NCBI GenBank assembly: GCA_963575745.1
Contig: CAUYUJ010016697.1
Coordinates: forward strand, 148,618 to 212,617
DNA: 64,000 nt
Direction: 5' to 3'
Source: Prorocentrum cordatum
Taxonomy: Eukaryota > Sar > Dinophyceae > Prorocentrales > Prorocentraceae
Both the position numbers and the translations under genes were made by a program. Positions 35,266-49,883 of the stretch are shown piece after piece (position 1 is the first letter of the stretch; each line of letters begins with the position of its first letter). The notes beneath the pieces were generated by a model. The model was not told where the DNA came from, did not search any database, and saw only the letters and a list, made by a program, of their open reading frames with translations.

Positions 35266-36240
35266 CGCGCTGACTGTTCTGTCGACTTCAACGTCATTGA
35301 AAAAAAGCGACGTCGTCTATCATGGCGGACACGCCGAAGTAGATCGCGAGCCCCGACGCTCTCTGCAAAACGAAGATACGGCGGGGCAACACCAAAACCT
35401 GTCCATATCGACTATTCCAGTACATTCCGCCATCGTGCCCTCTGGCAAATCGAGGGCGAGGTAGCATTGTCTGGGGCCGGCTGGTGGGGGTTCCATCATC
35501 TTCGGAGGCCACCCCTCTGGACACACTCACGTGCATGAGTCCCGCCCCCGATCCCGATGGTTCCTGAGCGCCCCGACGCCTCCCAGGCGCTCCCCCACGG
35601 GTCCAACATGACAAACACAGGTTCCAACACAGCCCAGGCAGGCCACCAAGGCCACGCACCCGCGAGTCCTGAATAAGACCCCCGGAGGCGCCAGGGGAAC
35701 GGCCAGGGAGTTCCCAGACGACCCTGACAAGTTTCTTGCCCCGAATGGGCCCAGGAGGCTAATGAAAAATGCCTTGCACATTTGCCCTCTAGGGCTGGGA
35801 GCCATTTCATCAGTTTGCGCTGTTGTATCCTGGAGCCCTGAGCCCTTCATTTTCGTCGTCGTTCGTGATTCGTGGTTCACCGTCTCCCGCCCCCTGGCCT
35901 GGAATATCGCGGCCCCCCCCCTGCCCTCCCAACCGCTTATGTTCGTCATCGTTCGTGGTTCGTGTTTCGTCGCCTTTGCAATTTTCCCATCCACCCACCC
36001 GCCAAGCCCCCCGGTTTCTACCACACACACACACACACACAATATCCCCCCGTCCTTCTTTCCCGCGTGGTTCCCTGGCCCCACAACCTGAAATTTCGCA
36101 CCCTCCTTGCCTTCCACGCCCACCAGCACTTTACGGCATAAGTGGTTTAGGGTAATGTGTCTTCCAACCCCTTTGTTTCCCCTTCAAGGACGGGCTGGTC
36201 ACTGCTGTTATCACACCCCGGTAGGGGCGACCCGGTCACG
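35266..36240. other. No gene seen; (CA)n at 36021-36041
   Basis: GC-rich sequence with a short CA microsatellite. Composition changes abruptly to the more AT-rich satellite from about 36240. Confidence 0.4.
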
Positions 36241-37487
36241 TGTCAAGATGACTCGAAAGACAGCTGGTTCCCTCAAGTGTTTTGATAATAATATTGCAGC
36301 TACGGACCTCAGAATTTGACTGGCAGACGCGGCATAACCCACTACGTGAGAAAAATCTGGTCAAAATGAACTGTCAAATATCTTTCAAATCTCAGCAAAA
36401 CCGACCCCAAGTTGTCACATTGTCTCTTAACGTCGGGTCTGCCAACTAGCTTCACCCTGCGCCCGAATTCCTCTTAGCTCATCTTACCGAAGAGCTGTAC
36501 AAGGTATATTCGCAAAACCGACCCAAAGTTGTCACATTGTCTCTTCTGGTGTGGTCGACCTACTAGCTCCACCCCGCGCCGGAATTCCTCTGGCTCATCG
36601 TTGCCGAAGAGCTCTACGAGGTATTTATATTGCCAACTAGCTCTCCAGCGCCCAAGAATTACTCTTAAGCTTCAAGCAACTAGCTAAGGGAAGCTCTACG
36701 AGTTACTGGGCGCCGGCGGTAAACCGTACCAGCTCGTAGCTTTGCTATAGCCCGAGTTCAATACAGAAAAGGGACAACATCTGCCAAGGTGACTTGAAGA
36801 ATACGAATAGTTTTTCGGACCTAGCCCGAGTAGCAAAGACGAACGCGCACGATAATATCGAATCAGTTTCTGTGCGTATCAGCGCTGTAGCTCTCCTATA
36901 GCCCGAGTTAGGTGCAAAAATCGACAGCGAACCTAGCTCGAGTAGCAGACCGAGTTCAGACCACTGAATGCGACAGGCGGACGCGCTTGATGTCTCCAAA
37001 CCGATTCCTGTGATTGCCAGCCCTGTAGCCCCCGTACAGCCCGAGTTAAGTGCAGAAAACCGACAGCACCTCTCAAGATGACTGGAAGAATACGAATAGT
37101 TTCGCAGACATAGCTCGGGCAGCAGATCGAGTTCAGAGCTCTGGATTCAACAGACAAGCGCGTCTCATCATTCTGAATCGGTTTCTGTGAGTATCAGCTA
37201 TGTAGCTGTCCTATAGCTAGAGTTCAGAGCAACAAACCTACAACGCCTGTCGAGATGACTCGAAACGGCCGATCCCGCCTGCCTGCTTTTTTGGCAGTAA
37301 AAAGTACCCGATCGAGCTGAGATCAAGACGGCGAGCGGGAATAGGATCGAATATCAAAGGAAAAAATAATAGAGCTCAGACGAATTGTTCGATATGGAGA
37401 ACAAAATGTTGAACGGACTAAAAGTCACCAAAAGTTCCGTCGAGATTTCTCTTGCCAACTAGCTCTCCAGCGCCCCGGAACTGGGCG

Positions 37488-37521
37488 CCGGCGGTAAACC
37501 GTCAACCTTTCTTACCGCCGG
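37488..37521. repeat. Hairpin module H1 (representative)
   Basis: A perfect 10-bp stem CCGGCGGTAA / TTACCGCCGG encloses a 14-base loop. It is preceded by ACTGGGCG and followed by GGGACTCGTAGAGCTTCC. Fourteen copies lie in the window; beyond 56 kb they start at 57786, 58889, 60974, 62024 and 63282. Confidence 0.9.
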
Positions 37522-40500
37522 GGGACTCGTAGAGCTTCCTGACATATATTATGCCCAACGAATTAGCAGAGAACGAATAGTTTTTCAGCCCGAGCGCTGA
37601 TAGCAGACTGATCTCAGGCGTCTGGTGATATCCCATTGCTGTGCTGAACATTTCTATGGCTCATCTGCAGCGTGTAGAAAATACCAGAATATCATTTTCT
37701 GTATTCAATTCGGGCTGTAGGAGAGCTACAGAGCTGATACGCACAGAAACTGATGCAGAAGCATTGGGAGCGTTCGTCTGTCGCATCGAGAGGTCTGAAC
37801 TCGGTCTGATACCCGAGCTAGGTTCACAAAACTATTCGTATTCGACCGACATTTTTTCCAAATGATGGTGAATTTCTTCACTGAACTCGAGCTGCAGAGC
37901 AGCTCGAGAGCTCTTCGGCCGAAGAATCAGAAGGACATCTAGACGCTTGGTTTGGGTCTGTCGTGAGCGCAGACGCCAAACACGGATTCGTACTACTCGA
38001 AGAATACAAATAGGTTCGCAGGCCTAGCCTGAGTAACAGACCGAAAACAGACCTCTGGATCAACGGGCCTCATGATTTCGAATCAGTTTCTGTGCGTATG
38101 AGCTCTGTAGCTCTTCTACAGCCCGAGTTACGTGCGAAAACGACAGCACCTCTCAAGCTGACTCGAATGATACGAATAGTTTCGCGGACCTAGCTCGAGT
38201 AGCAGACCGAGTTCAGACCTCTGGATGCAACAGACGAACGCGCCTGATTATTCTGCATCGGTTTGCCCCCCTAGAGCTGTTAAGTACAGAAAACCGAAAG
38301 TCTCTGTCGAGATGACCCGAGCGATACAATAGTTTTGCGGACCTAGCTCGAGTAGAAATCCGATTTCAGATTTCAGCATGCGACGAGCGGACGCGCCTGA
38401 TGTCTCCGAATCGGTTTCTGTAATTACCAGCCCTGTACCCACCCTAGAGCCCGAGTTAAGAACAGAAAACCGACAGCACCTCTGAAGATCACTCGAACAA
38501 TGCGAATAGTCTCGCGGACCTAGCTCGGGCACAGACCGAGTTCAGACCTCTAGGTGCAACAGACGAGCGCGCCTCATGATTCCGAATCGGTTTCTGTAAG
38601 CATCAGCTCTGTAGCTGTCCTACAGCTCGAGTTAAGTACAAAAAAGCGTCAACGCGCATTAAGATGACTCCAAATAGCCGATCCCGCCGGGATGCTTTTT
38701 GACAAAAATATCTACCCGATCGAGCTGAGATTAAGACGGCGAGCGGGAATAAGATCAAATATCACGGGAAAAAATACTAGAGCTCGAACGAATGGTTGAA
38801 TTTCGAGAACACAATTTTCAACCGACCAAAACTCACCAAAAGGTCCGTCGAGATTTGTCTTGCCGACTAGCTCTCCAGCGCGCCGGAATTACTCAAGCTT
38901 CCAGCAACTAGCTCAGGGAAGCTCTACGAGTTACTGGGCGCCGGCGGTAAACCGTCAACCTGGTGACCACCGGGGACCTCGCATTCTTGCCCAGCTCCTG
39001 GGAACACGTGAAGCCGAAGCGCTTAAGGTGGAGAGCTAGCTGATACTGAGAGAAAACAATTCATCAGTCAGGCGTGTTCATCTGTTGCATGCAGAGGCCT
39101 GAACTCGGTCTGCTTACACTATTTGTGTTATTCGAGTCATCTAGACCAGTAATGTCGGTTTTCTGTACTCAACTTAAGATTCAGAGACTGGGCGCCGGCG
39201 GTAAACCGTCAACCTTTCTTACCGCCGGGGGACTCGTAGAGCTTCCTTGCCATCTACTATGTCCAAAGAATTGGCAGAGAACGAATAGTTTTCCAGCCTC
39301 CGCTGATAGCAGACTCGACTACAAGACTGAGTTCAGAGCTCTAGATGCAAGAGACGCGCGCGCCTCATGATGCTGAATCGATTGATGTGCGTACGAGCTC
39401 TGTGGCCCTCCGACATATCAAGTTAAGCACAGAAACCGACAGCATCTGTCAAGATGACTCGAGTAATACGAATAGGTTCACGGATCTAGCTCGAGTAGCA
39501 GACCGAGTTCAGACCTCTAGATGCCATAGATGAATGCGCCTGATGATTTCGAATGGTTTCTGTAAGTATAGCTGTCCTACAGCTCGAGCTAAGTCCAGAA
39601 AGCCGACAGCATCTGTCAAGATGACTCGAATAATACGAATAGGTTCGTGAAGATAGCTCGAGTAGCAGACCGAGTTCAGACCTCTAGATGCAACGGATGC
39701 ACGACCCTGATGATTCTAAGTGGGTTCCTATATCAGCTCTGTAGCTGTCGTATAGCTCGAGTTATGTTCAGAAAACCGCCACCGCGTGTCAAGATGACCC
39801 AAAACGGCCGATCCCGCCGCAGTGCTTTTTGGCAGTAATATCTACCCGATCGATCTGAGATTAAGTCGGCGAGCGGGAATAAGATCGAACATCACGGGAA
39901 AAAATACTAGATCTCTAACGAATGATTGAATTTCGAGAACAAAATTTTCAACCGACCAAAAATCCTAAAAAAGTCCGTCGAGATTGTTCTTGTCAACTGG
40001 CTCTCCAGCGCCCCGGAATTGGAACCGGCGGTAAACCGTCAACCAGGTTACCTCCGGGAACCTCGTAGAGCTCTTTTCTTGCACGGCGATCGTCGCAACA
40101 CATGAAGAAAGCTTCTGGAGAGAGAAACAAAAAACTCTGAAAAAAAAACACGTTTTTCTGTTTTTTATCCAACGTCGGTTGCTCCAAGTGTTCTGATAGT
40201 AATACTGCACCTGCGGACCTGAGAATTTCACTGGCAAACGCGGAATAACTCACTGGGAACCGGCGGTAAACCGTCAACAAGGTTACCGCCGGGGCGCTCG
40301 TAGAGCTCTTTTCTCGCACAGCGCTCCTCGGTACACATGCAGGAAGAGTCTGGAGCAAGACCCAAAAAACTTAGAAAATCACAATGTTATGTTTTTATCC
40401 AAAGACGGTTCCCCCAAGTGTTTCGATAGTAATACTGCACCTACGGACCTGGGAATTTCACTGACAGATGCGGCATAACCCACTACAGGTGCGAAAAATA

Positions 40501-41857
40501 TGCTTTCTCAAAATAAATGGTCAAATATCTTTCAAATCTTAGCAAAACCGACCCAAAGTTGCCACATTGTCCTTTCTGGCCGGGTCGATCAACTAGCTCC
40601 ACCCCGCGCCGGAATTCCTCTAGCTCATCGATGCCAAAGAGCTCTACGAGGTACTACAGGTGCGAAAAATCTGGCCTCTCAAAATAAATGGTCAAATATC
40701 TTTCAAATCTTAGGAAAACTGACCCCAGGTCATCACATTGCGTCTTAACGTCGGGTCGACCAACTGGGCGCCGGCGGTGAACAGTCAACCTTTCTTACCG
40801 CCGGGGGACTCGTAGAGTTTCCTGACCATATACTTGCAGAGAAAACGAATAGTTTTTCAGCCCGAGCGATTTCAGACCTTTCGATGCAACAGCCGAGCGC
40901 CCCTGATGCTTCTAGATCGTTGTCTGTGCGCACCATCTCCTACAGCCCGAGTTCACTACAGAAGGGACAACATCTCCCGAGGTGATTTGAAGAATACGAA
41001 TAGTTTTGCGGACCTAGCCGGAGTAGCAAACCCAGACCTCTAGATGCAACAGACGAACTCGCACGATGATTTCGAATCAGTTTCTGTGCGTATGACCTCT
41101 GTAGAAATCCTACAGCCCGAGTTACGTGCGAAAATCGGCAACACCTCTCCAGATGACTCGAACAATACGAATAGTTCGCAAATCTAGCCCCAGACCTCTG
41201 GATGCAACAGACGAACGCGCCTGATTAGTCTGTATCGGTTTCTGTGTATCAGCTCTGCAGCTCCCCGAGCTCGAGTTCAATACAGTAAACCGACAGTCCC
41301 TGTTGAGATGACTCGAGCGATACGAATAGTTTTGCGGACCTGGCTCGGGAAGCAGACCGACTTCAGACCTCTGGATGCGACAGTCGCACCCGCCTGATGC
41401 CTCCGAATCGGTTCCTGTGAGAACGAGCCATGTAGCCGCCCTAAATCCCCGAGTTAAGTGCAGAAAACCAACAGCAGCTCTCAAGATGACTCGAATAGTA
41501 CGAATAGATTCGCGGACCTAGCTCGGGTAGCAGACCGAGTTCAGGCCTCTGGATGCGACAGGCGAACGCGCCTCATCATTCTGGATCCGTCTGTAAGTAT
41601 GATCTCTGTAGCTGCCCTATAGCTCGAGTTAAATACAAAATACCGACAACGCGTATCAAGATGACTCGAAACAGCCAATCCCGCCCGTGTGCTTTTTGGC
41701 AGTAAAAGGTACCCGATCGAGCTGAGATCAAGATGGCGAGCGGGAATAAGATCGAATATCACTGGAAAAAATACTAGAGCTCTAACGAATGGCTGAATTC
41801 CGTGAACAGACCAAAAGTCATCAAAAGGTCCGTCGAGATTTTTCTTGCCAACTGGCG

Positions 41858-41890
41858 CCGGCGGTGAACCGTCAACCTGGTCACCGCCGG
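41858..41890. repeat. Hairpin module H2, G/C stem variant
   Basis: Stem CCGGCGGTGA / TCACCGCCGG around CCGTCAACCTGG. Similar copies lie near 44730, 57456 and (degenerate) 60377. Relative to variant A, both sides of one base pair have changed together. Confidence 0.85.
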
Positions 41891-44800
41891 GAACCTCGTA
41901 GAGCTCCTTGGACGCGTGAGAGTGCTCAGAGTCGAAAGAGAGAGCTTCTGGAGGCATTTCTCCAAAAAATGAACATTCATTTTTTTTCATGTCGACATAA
42001 AGTTGGTTCCTCCAAGTGTTTTGATTGTAAAAGTGCGCCTACAAAGCTCATGTTAAGACGCGGAGACCCTCATAGTCGTTTACAGGTGCGAAAAATCTGC
42101 TCTCATAATAAATGGTCAAATATCTTTCAAATATTCGCAAAACCGAGAAAAAGTTAACACTGGGCGCCGGCGGTAAACCGTCAACCTTTCTTACCGCCAG
42201 GAGACTCGTAGAGCTTTCTTTCCATATATTATGTCCGAAGAAGTAGCAGGGGACGCATATTTTTCCAGTCCGAGCGCCGATAGCAGACTGATCTCAGGCG
42301 TCTAGATACTATTGCCGCTGACAATTCCCGTCTCATCGTTGTGCTGAACAGATCTAGCCAAGCGGCGCCCCATGATTTCCATCTCATTTATGTGCCAAAG
42401 AGCTCAAGTTAGGTGAAGAAAATCACCGTCATTTCGAAGAAAAATCTGTCCAATACGAATAGTTTTGCGACCTAGCTCGAGTCGCAGACTGAGTTCAGAG
42501 CTCTGGATGCTTCAGACGAACGAACCTGTGATTCTGAATCGATTATGTGTGCGTACAAGCTCTGCAGCTATGCTAAAGCTCGAGTTAAGTACAGAACACC
42601 GACAGCGCCTGTTTAGAGAACTCGAAGAATACAAATGGTTTTGCGGACCTGGCTCGAGTAGCAGACCCAGTTCAACAGACAAGCGCGCCTGATGATGTCG
42701 AATCGGTTCCTATGAGTACCAGCTCTAAAAGCGTTTCTACAGCCCGATTCGCCTACTGAAAATCGACAGCACCTGTCAAGATGACTCGAAGAATACGAAT
42801 ACTTTCGGGACCTAGCTCGAGTAGCAGACCGAGTTCAGATCTCTAGATGTAATTGACGAACGCGCCTGATGATTCTAAATCGGTTACGTATGCGCATCAG
42901 CTCTGTAGCTTCTCTACAGCTCGAATTAAACACCGAAAGTCGACAGTTTCCGCCAACAAAATTGGTAGAATACAAATAGTTTCGCGACCTAGCTCGAGTA
43001 GAAGACCGAGTTCAGACCCCTAGATGCTAGAGACAGACGCGCCTGATGGTGATCAATCGGTTTCGGTGAACACCAGCTCTGTAGCTCTCCTACAGCCCGA
43101 GTTAAGTACAGAAGCCCGACAGCACCTGACTCGAATTATACGAATAGCTTTGCGGATATAGCTCGAGTAAAAGACCGAGTTCGGACCTCTAGATTCAACT
43201 GACGAACGCGCCTGATGATTCTAAATCGGTTTCTGTAAATATCAGCGCTGTAGCTGCTCTACAGCTCGAGTTAAGCACAAAAAACCGTCAACGCGTGTCA
43301 AGATGACACGAAACGGCCAATCCCGCCGCAACGCTTTTCGGCAGTAAAAGGTACCCGATCGAGCTGACATCAAGACGGCGAGCGGGTATAAGATCGAATA
43401 TGGTCAGACAAAATACTAGAGCTCAAACAAATTGTTGAATTCCGAGAACAAAATTTTCAACCGACCAAACGTCAGCAAAAGGCCCGTCGAGAATTTTCTT
43501 GCCAACTAGCTCTCCAGCGCCCCGGAATTACCCTTAAGCTTCCAGTAAATAGCTAAGGGAAGCTCTACGAGTTACTTTGTCCTTTCTGGTCGGGTGGGCC
43601 AACCGACCCAAAGTTCACACATTGTCCGTCGGGGCCGGGTGGGCCAACTGGGCACCGGCGGTAAACCGTCAACCTTTCTTACCGCCGGGGGACTCGTAGA
43701 GCTTCCTGACAATATATAATGTCGAAAAAATGCAGAGAACGAATAGTTTTTCAGCCCAAGCGATTTCAGACCTCTCGATGCAACAGCCGAACACCCCCGA
43801 TGCTTCTGGATTGTCTCCTATACGAGCCCTGTAGCTCACCTACAGCCGAGTAACGTGCGTATATCGACAGCGAAAACTCGAATAATACGAATAGTTTGGC
43901 AAACCTAGCTTGAGCATCAGACCGAGTTCAGACCCCTCAATGCGACAGGCGGACGCGTCTGATCTCCGAATCGATTCCTGTGATCACCAGCCATGCAGCC
44001 CCCCTACAGCCCAAGTTAAGTGCAGAAAACCAACAGCACCTCTGGATGACTCGAACAATACGAATAGTTTCGCGGACCTAGATCGGGCAGCAGACCGAGT
44101 TCCGAGCTCTGGATGCGACAGGCGGACGCGCCTGATGTCTCCAAATCGATTACTGTGACTACCAGCACTGTAGCCCCCCTACAGCCCGAGTTAAGTACAG
44201 AAAACCGACAGCACCTCTCAAGATGACTCGGACAATACGAATAGTTTCGCGAGTCTAGATCGGGCAGCAGACCGAGTTCAGAGCTCTGGATTCAACAGAC
44301 AAACGCGACTGATGATTCTGAATCAGTTTCTGCAAGTATCAGCTCTCTAACTGTCCAGCTCGAGTTAAGTACAGAAAACCAAGATCGCCTGTCAAGATGA
44401 CTCGAATAATACGAATAGGTTTGCGGACCTCGCTCGGCTAGCAGACCGATTTCAGACCTCTGGATGCAACAGACGAACGCGCCTGATCATTCCGAATCGA
44501 CAAGGTGTGCTTGCCAGCTCTGTAGCTGTCCTGTATCTCGAGTTGAGTCCAATATACCGAGAGCGCGTATCAAGATGACTCGAAACATCCGATCCCGCCT
44601 GGACGCTTTTTGGCAGTAAAAGGTACCCGATCGCGCTGAGATCAAGATGGCGAGCGGAAACAAGATCGAATATCACGGGAAAAAACACTGGAGCTCAAAC
44701 GAATTGAAGATTTTGGAGAACAAGACTGGCACCGGCGGTGAACCGTCAACCTGCTCACCGCCGGGAACCTCGTAGAGCTCTTTTTTTGCCCTCGGAACAC

Positions 44801-47009
44801 GCGAAGCAAGCTTAAGCGAGAGCCAAAAACTCTAAAGAATCGGTCGCATACAAATAGTTTTGCGGACTCAGCTCGAGAAGCAGACTCTGTTTAGAGCTCT
44901 AGATGCTTCAGCCAAACGCCCTTGATGATTCGGTATCGGTTTCTGTGCGTACGAGCTTCGTAGCTGTGCTACAGCTAGAGTTAATTGCAGAATACCGACA
45001 GCGCCTCTAAAGTGAACTTGAGAAATACGAATGGTGTTGTGGCCTAGCTCGAGTAGCAGAACGAGTTCAGGTCTCTCGATGCAACAGACGCACGCGTCTG
45101 GTGATACTGAATCGGTTTATGTGCGTACAAGCTCTGAAGCTCCTCTGAATCTTGAGTTCAGTCTGGAAAACCGACATCACTGGTCAAGATGACTCGAATA
45201 ACACAAATAGTTTGACCTAGCTCGAGTAGCAGACCGAGTTCAGGCCTCTGGATGCAACAGGCGAACGCGCCTGATGATTCAGAATCGGTTTCTGTAAGTA
45301 TCAGCTCTGTAGATCTCCGAAATCTCGAGTTAAGTACAAAAAATCGTGAACGCGTGTCAAGATGACTAGGAACGCAGTTGGTTCCAGCAAGTTTTTTGAT
45401 AATAATACTCCAGCTACAGACCTGAGAATTTAACTGGCAGACGCGGAATAACCCACTACACGTGAGAAAAATACCGGTTTTCAAAATGAATCTTAGCACA
45501 ACCGACCCAAAGTTATCACTGGAAACCGACGGTAAACCATGAACCAGGTTACCTGTAGAGCTCTTTCTCCCATGGCGCTCCTCGGTACAGATGCAGGAAA
45601 CTCTGGAGCAAGACCTAAAAAACAAGAAAAAAATGTTTTTATGTTTTTATCGAAATACGGTTCCGCTAAATGTTTTGATAGTAATACTGCACCTACGGAC
45701 CTGAGAATTTCACTGGCAGACGCAGCATAACCCACTACAGGTACAAAAAATACGGGTTCCCAAAACGAATGTTCAAATCTCTCACAATGTTTGTCCAAGC
45801 GACCCAAAGTTCACACATTGTCCGTCGGGGCCGGGTCGGCCAACTGGGCGCCGGCGGTAAACCGTCAACCTTTCTTACCGCCGGGGGACTCGTAGAGCTT
45901 CCTGAAACATATATAACGTCGAAAAAATGCTGAGAACGAATAGTTTTTCAGCCCAAGCGATTTCAGACCTCTCGATGCAACAGCCGAACGCCCCCGATGC
46001 TTCTGGATTGTCTTCTGTACGAGCGCTGTAGCTAACCTACAGCCCGAACTACGCGCGTAAATCGAGAGCACCTCTCAAGATTCGAACAATACGAATAGTT
46101 TGGCAAATCTAGCTCGAGTATCAGACCGAGTTCAGACCTCTGAATACGACAGGCGGACGCGTCTGATGTCTCAGAATCGATTCCTGTGATTACCAGTCCT
46201 GCAGCCCCCCTACAGCCCGAGTTTGCAGAAAACCGACAGCACCTCTCAGGATTACTCGAACAATACGAAAAGTTACGTGGACCTAGTTCGGGCAGCAGAC
46301 CGAGTTCCGAGCTCTGGATTCGACAGACGGACGCGCCTGATGTCTTCAAATCGATTCCTGTGACTACCAGCGCTGTAGCCCCTCTACAGCCCAAGTTAAG
46401 TACAGAAAACCGACAGCACCTCTCAAGATGACTCGAACAATACAAATAATTTCGCGATTCTAGATCGTGCAGCAGAAAGACCAGTTCAGAGCTCAGGATT
46501 CAACAGACGAACGCGACTGATCATTCTGAATCGGTTTCTGTAAGTATCAGCTCTGTAGCTGTCATATAGCTCGTGTTAGGTACAGAAAACCGAGAGCGCC
46601 TGTCAAGATGACTCGAATAACGAATAGGTTTGCGGACCTAACTCGGCTAGCAGACCGAGCTCAGACTGGATGCAACAGACGAACGCGCCTGATCTTTCTG
46701 AATCGATAAGGTGTGCTGATCAGCTCTGTAGCTGTCCTGTATCTCGAGTTAAATACAATATACCGAGAGCGCGCATCAAGATGACTCGAAACGGCAGATC
46801 CCGCCTGGACGCATTTTGGCATAAAAGGTACCCGATCGAGCTGAGATCAAGATGGCGAGCGGGAATAAGATCGAATATCACGGGAAAAAATAATAGAGCT
46901 CAAAACGAATTGTTGAATTTCGAACAAAATCTTCAATCGACCAAAAGTCACCAAAAGGTCCGTCGAGATTTTTCTTGCCAACTAGCTCTCCTGCGCCCCG
47001 GAATGGGAA

Positions 47010-47042
47010 CCGGCGGTAAACCGTCAACCAGGTTACCGCCGG
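47010..47042. repeat. Hairpin module H2, A/T stem variant
   Basis: Stem CCGGCGGTAAACC / GGTTACCGCCGG (one bulged A) around GTCAACCA. Similar copies start near 40022, 40265 and 47370. Followed by CTCGTAGAGCTC. Confidence 0.85.
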
Positions 47043-48822
47043 GACCCTCGTAGAGCTCTTTTCTCACACAGCACTCCTCGGTAAGCAAGAAGAAAGCGTC
47101 TAGAGCAAGACCTGAGAAACTCGAAAAATCACGTTTTTCTGTTTTTATCGAACGTTGGTTCCCCCAAGTGTTTTGATGGTAATACTGCAGCTACGGACCT
47201 GAAAATTTTCCTGGCTGACGCGGCATAACCCACTACAGGTGCGAAAAATCTGGTTTCTCAAAATGAATTGTCAAATATAATTCAATTTTTAGCAAAACCA
47301 CCCAAAAGTTACCACTTTGTCCTTTCTGGCCGGGTCGGCCAACTAGCTCCACCCCGCGCCGGAATGGGAACCGGCGGTAAACCGTCAACCAGGTTACCGC
47401 CGGGGCCCTCGTAGAGCTCTTATCTCACACGGCGCTTCTCATTAAGCATGAAGAAAGCGTCTAGAGCAAGACCTGAGAAACTCGAAAAATCACATTTTCT
47501 GTTTTTATTCAACGTCGGTTCCGCCAAGTGTTTGAATAGTAATACTGCAGCTACGGACCTAAAAACTTCGCGTCTTAACCCACTACAGGTGCGAAGAATC
47601 TGCTTTCTCAAAATAAATTGTCAAATGTCTTTCAAATCTTCGCAAAACCACCGAAAAGTTAACACTGGGCGCCGGCGGTAAACCGTCAACCTTTCTTACC
47701 GCCGGGGGACTCGTAGAGCTTCCTGACAATATACAATGTCGAAAAAATGTGATAACACATAGTTTTTGAGCCCAAGCGATTTCAGACCTTTCGATGCAAC
47801 AGCGGAACGCCTCTCATGTTGGATTGTCTTCTATACGAGCTCTGAAGCTCTCCTACAGCCCGAGTTACGTGCGTAAAGCGAAAGCGCCTCTCAAGATGAC
47901 TCGAACAATACGAATAGCTTGGCAAACCTAGCTCGAGTATCAGACCGAATTACCTCTCAATGCAATAGTGGGGCGCAACTGAGGTCTCGGAATCGATGCC
48001 TGTGATTACCAGCCCTGCAGCCCCCCTTCAGCCCGAGTTAAGTGCAGAAAACCGACAGCACCTTTCAGGATAACTCGAACAATACGAACAGTTTCGCGGA
48101 CCTAGTTCGGGCAGCAGACCGAGTTCCGAGCTCTGGATTCGACAAACGGACGCGCCTGATGTCTCCGAATCGATTCTTGAGATTACCAGCCCTGTAGTCT
48201 CCCTACAGCCTGAGTTAAGTACAGAAAACCGATAGCACTCATGATGACTCGAACAATACAAACAATTTCGCGATTCTAGATCGGGGAGCAGGCCGAGTCC
48301 AGAGCTCTGACTTCAACAGACAACGCGACTGATGATTCTGAAACCGTTTCTGTAAGTATGAGCTCTGTAGCTGTCATATAGCTCGAGTTAAGTACAAAAA
48401 AACGAGAGCGCCTGTCAAGATGACTCGAATAATACGAATAGGTTTGTGGACCTAGCTCGGCTAGCAGACCCAGTTCAGACCTCTGGATGCAACAGGCGAA
48501 CGCGCCTGATCATTCTGAATGCATAAGGTGTGCTCACCAGCTCTGCGGCTCTTCCATAGCTCGAGTTATCTTCAGAAAACCGCCACCGCATGTTAAGATG
48601 ACCCGAAACGGCCGATCCCGCCGCAGTGCTTTTTAACAGTAAAAGATACCCGATCGAGCTGAGATCAAGATGGCGAGCGGCAATGAGATCGAATATCACG
48701 GGAAAAAATACTAGAGCTCAAACGAATGGTTGAATTTCGAGAACGAAATTTTCAACCGACCAAAAGTCAGCAAAAGGTCCGTCGAGATTGTTCTTGCCAA
48801 CTAGCTCTCCAGTGCCCCGGAA

Positions 48823-48872
48823 TTACTCTTAAGCTTCCAGCAACAACTTGCTAAGGGAAGCTCTACGAGTTA
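48823..48872. repeat. Hairpin module H3 (representative)
   Basis: Outer arms TTACTCTTAAGCTTCC and GGAAGCTCTACGAGTTA pair with a small internal mismatch; an inner stem AGCAA / TTGCT closes a CAAC loop. It is preceded by AACTAGCTCTCCAG and CCCCGG. Other copies lie near 38880, 43525, 57298, 59405, 59512 and 63183. Confidence 0.85.
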
Positions 48873-48924
48873 CTTTGTCCTTTCTGGCCGGGGCGGCCAA
48901 CTAGCTCCAGCCCGCGCCGGAATT

Positions 48925-48959
48925 CCTCTAGCTCATCGATGCCGAAGAGCTCTACGAGG
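48925..48959. repeat. Hairpin module H4 (representative)
   Basis: CCTCTAGCTC and GAGCTCTACGAGG pair with a 3-base bulge around ATCGATGCCGAA. It is preceded by ACTAGCTCCA and GCGCCGGAATT. Further full copies lie near 36590, 40615, 49730 and 60150. Confidence 0.8.
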
Positions 48960-49883
48960 TATTCCTCTAGCTCATCGATAACGAAGAGCTCTACGAGGTA
49001 TTACCTTTAAGCTTCCAGCAATAACTTGCTGAGGCTCTACGAGTTACTAGCTGCATCCCGCGCCCGAATTCCTCCAGCTCATCAATGCCGAAGAGCTCTA
49101 GGAAGTACATTTTCTCTTCTGGTCGGGTCCGCGAACTGGGCGCCGGCGGTAAACCGCCAATCTTTCTTACCACCGGGGGAGTCGTAGAGCTTCCTCACGA
49201 CATGTTATATCAAAAAAAAACAGGGAACGATAGTTTTGCAGCCCGAGGAAATTTGGACCTCTCGATGCAGTCGAACGCCCCTGATGCTTCTGGGTCGCTC
49301 TGTAGCTCTCCTAACCCGAGATCAATACAGTAAAGAGACATCATCTGACAAGGCCCGGAATTACTCGTAAGCTTCCAGCAATAACTGGCACCGGCGGTAC
49401 ACCGCCGCGAACTTCGTAGAGCTCCGTCCACGCGTGAGAGTGCTCAGAGTCGAAAGAGACAGCTTCTGGAGGCATTTCTCACAAAAATTAACATTCATTT
49501 TTTCCATCTCGACATAAAGTTGGTTTCGCCAAGTTTTTTGGTATTAAAAGTGCGCATACAGAGCTCATATCAAGACGCAGAGGCCCTCACAGTCGTCTAC
49601 AGGTGCAAAACATCTGGTTTCTCAAAATGAATTCCAGAATATCTTTCAAATCTTAGCAAAACCGACCAAAAGTTATCACATCTTCTTTCTGGCCGGATCG
49701 ACCAACTAGCTCCACCCCGCGCCGGAATTCCTCTAGCTCATCGGTGACGAAGAGCTCTACGAGGTACTTTGTCAAATATGTTTCAAATCTTGACAAAACT
49801 GACCCAAAGTCACCACATCTTCTTTCTGGCCGGGTCGACCAACTAGCTCCGCCCCGCGCCGGAACTGGGCGCCGGCGGTAAAC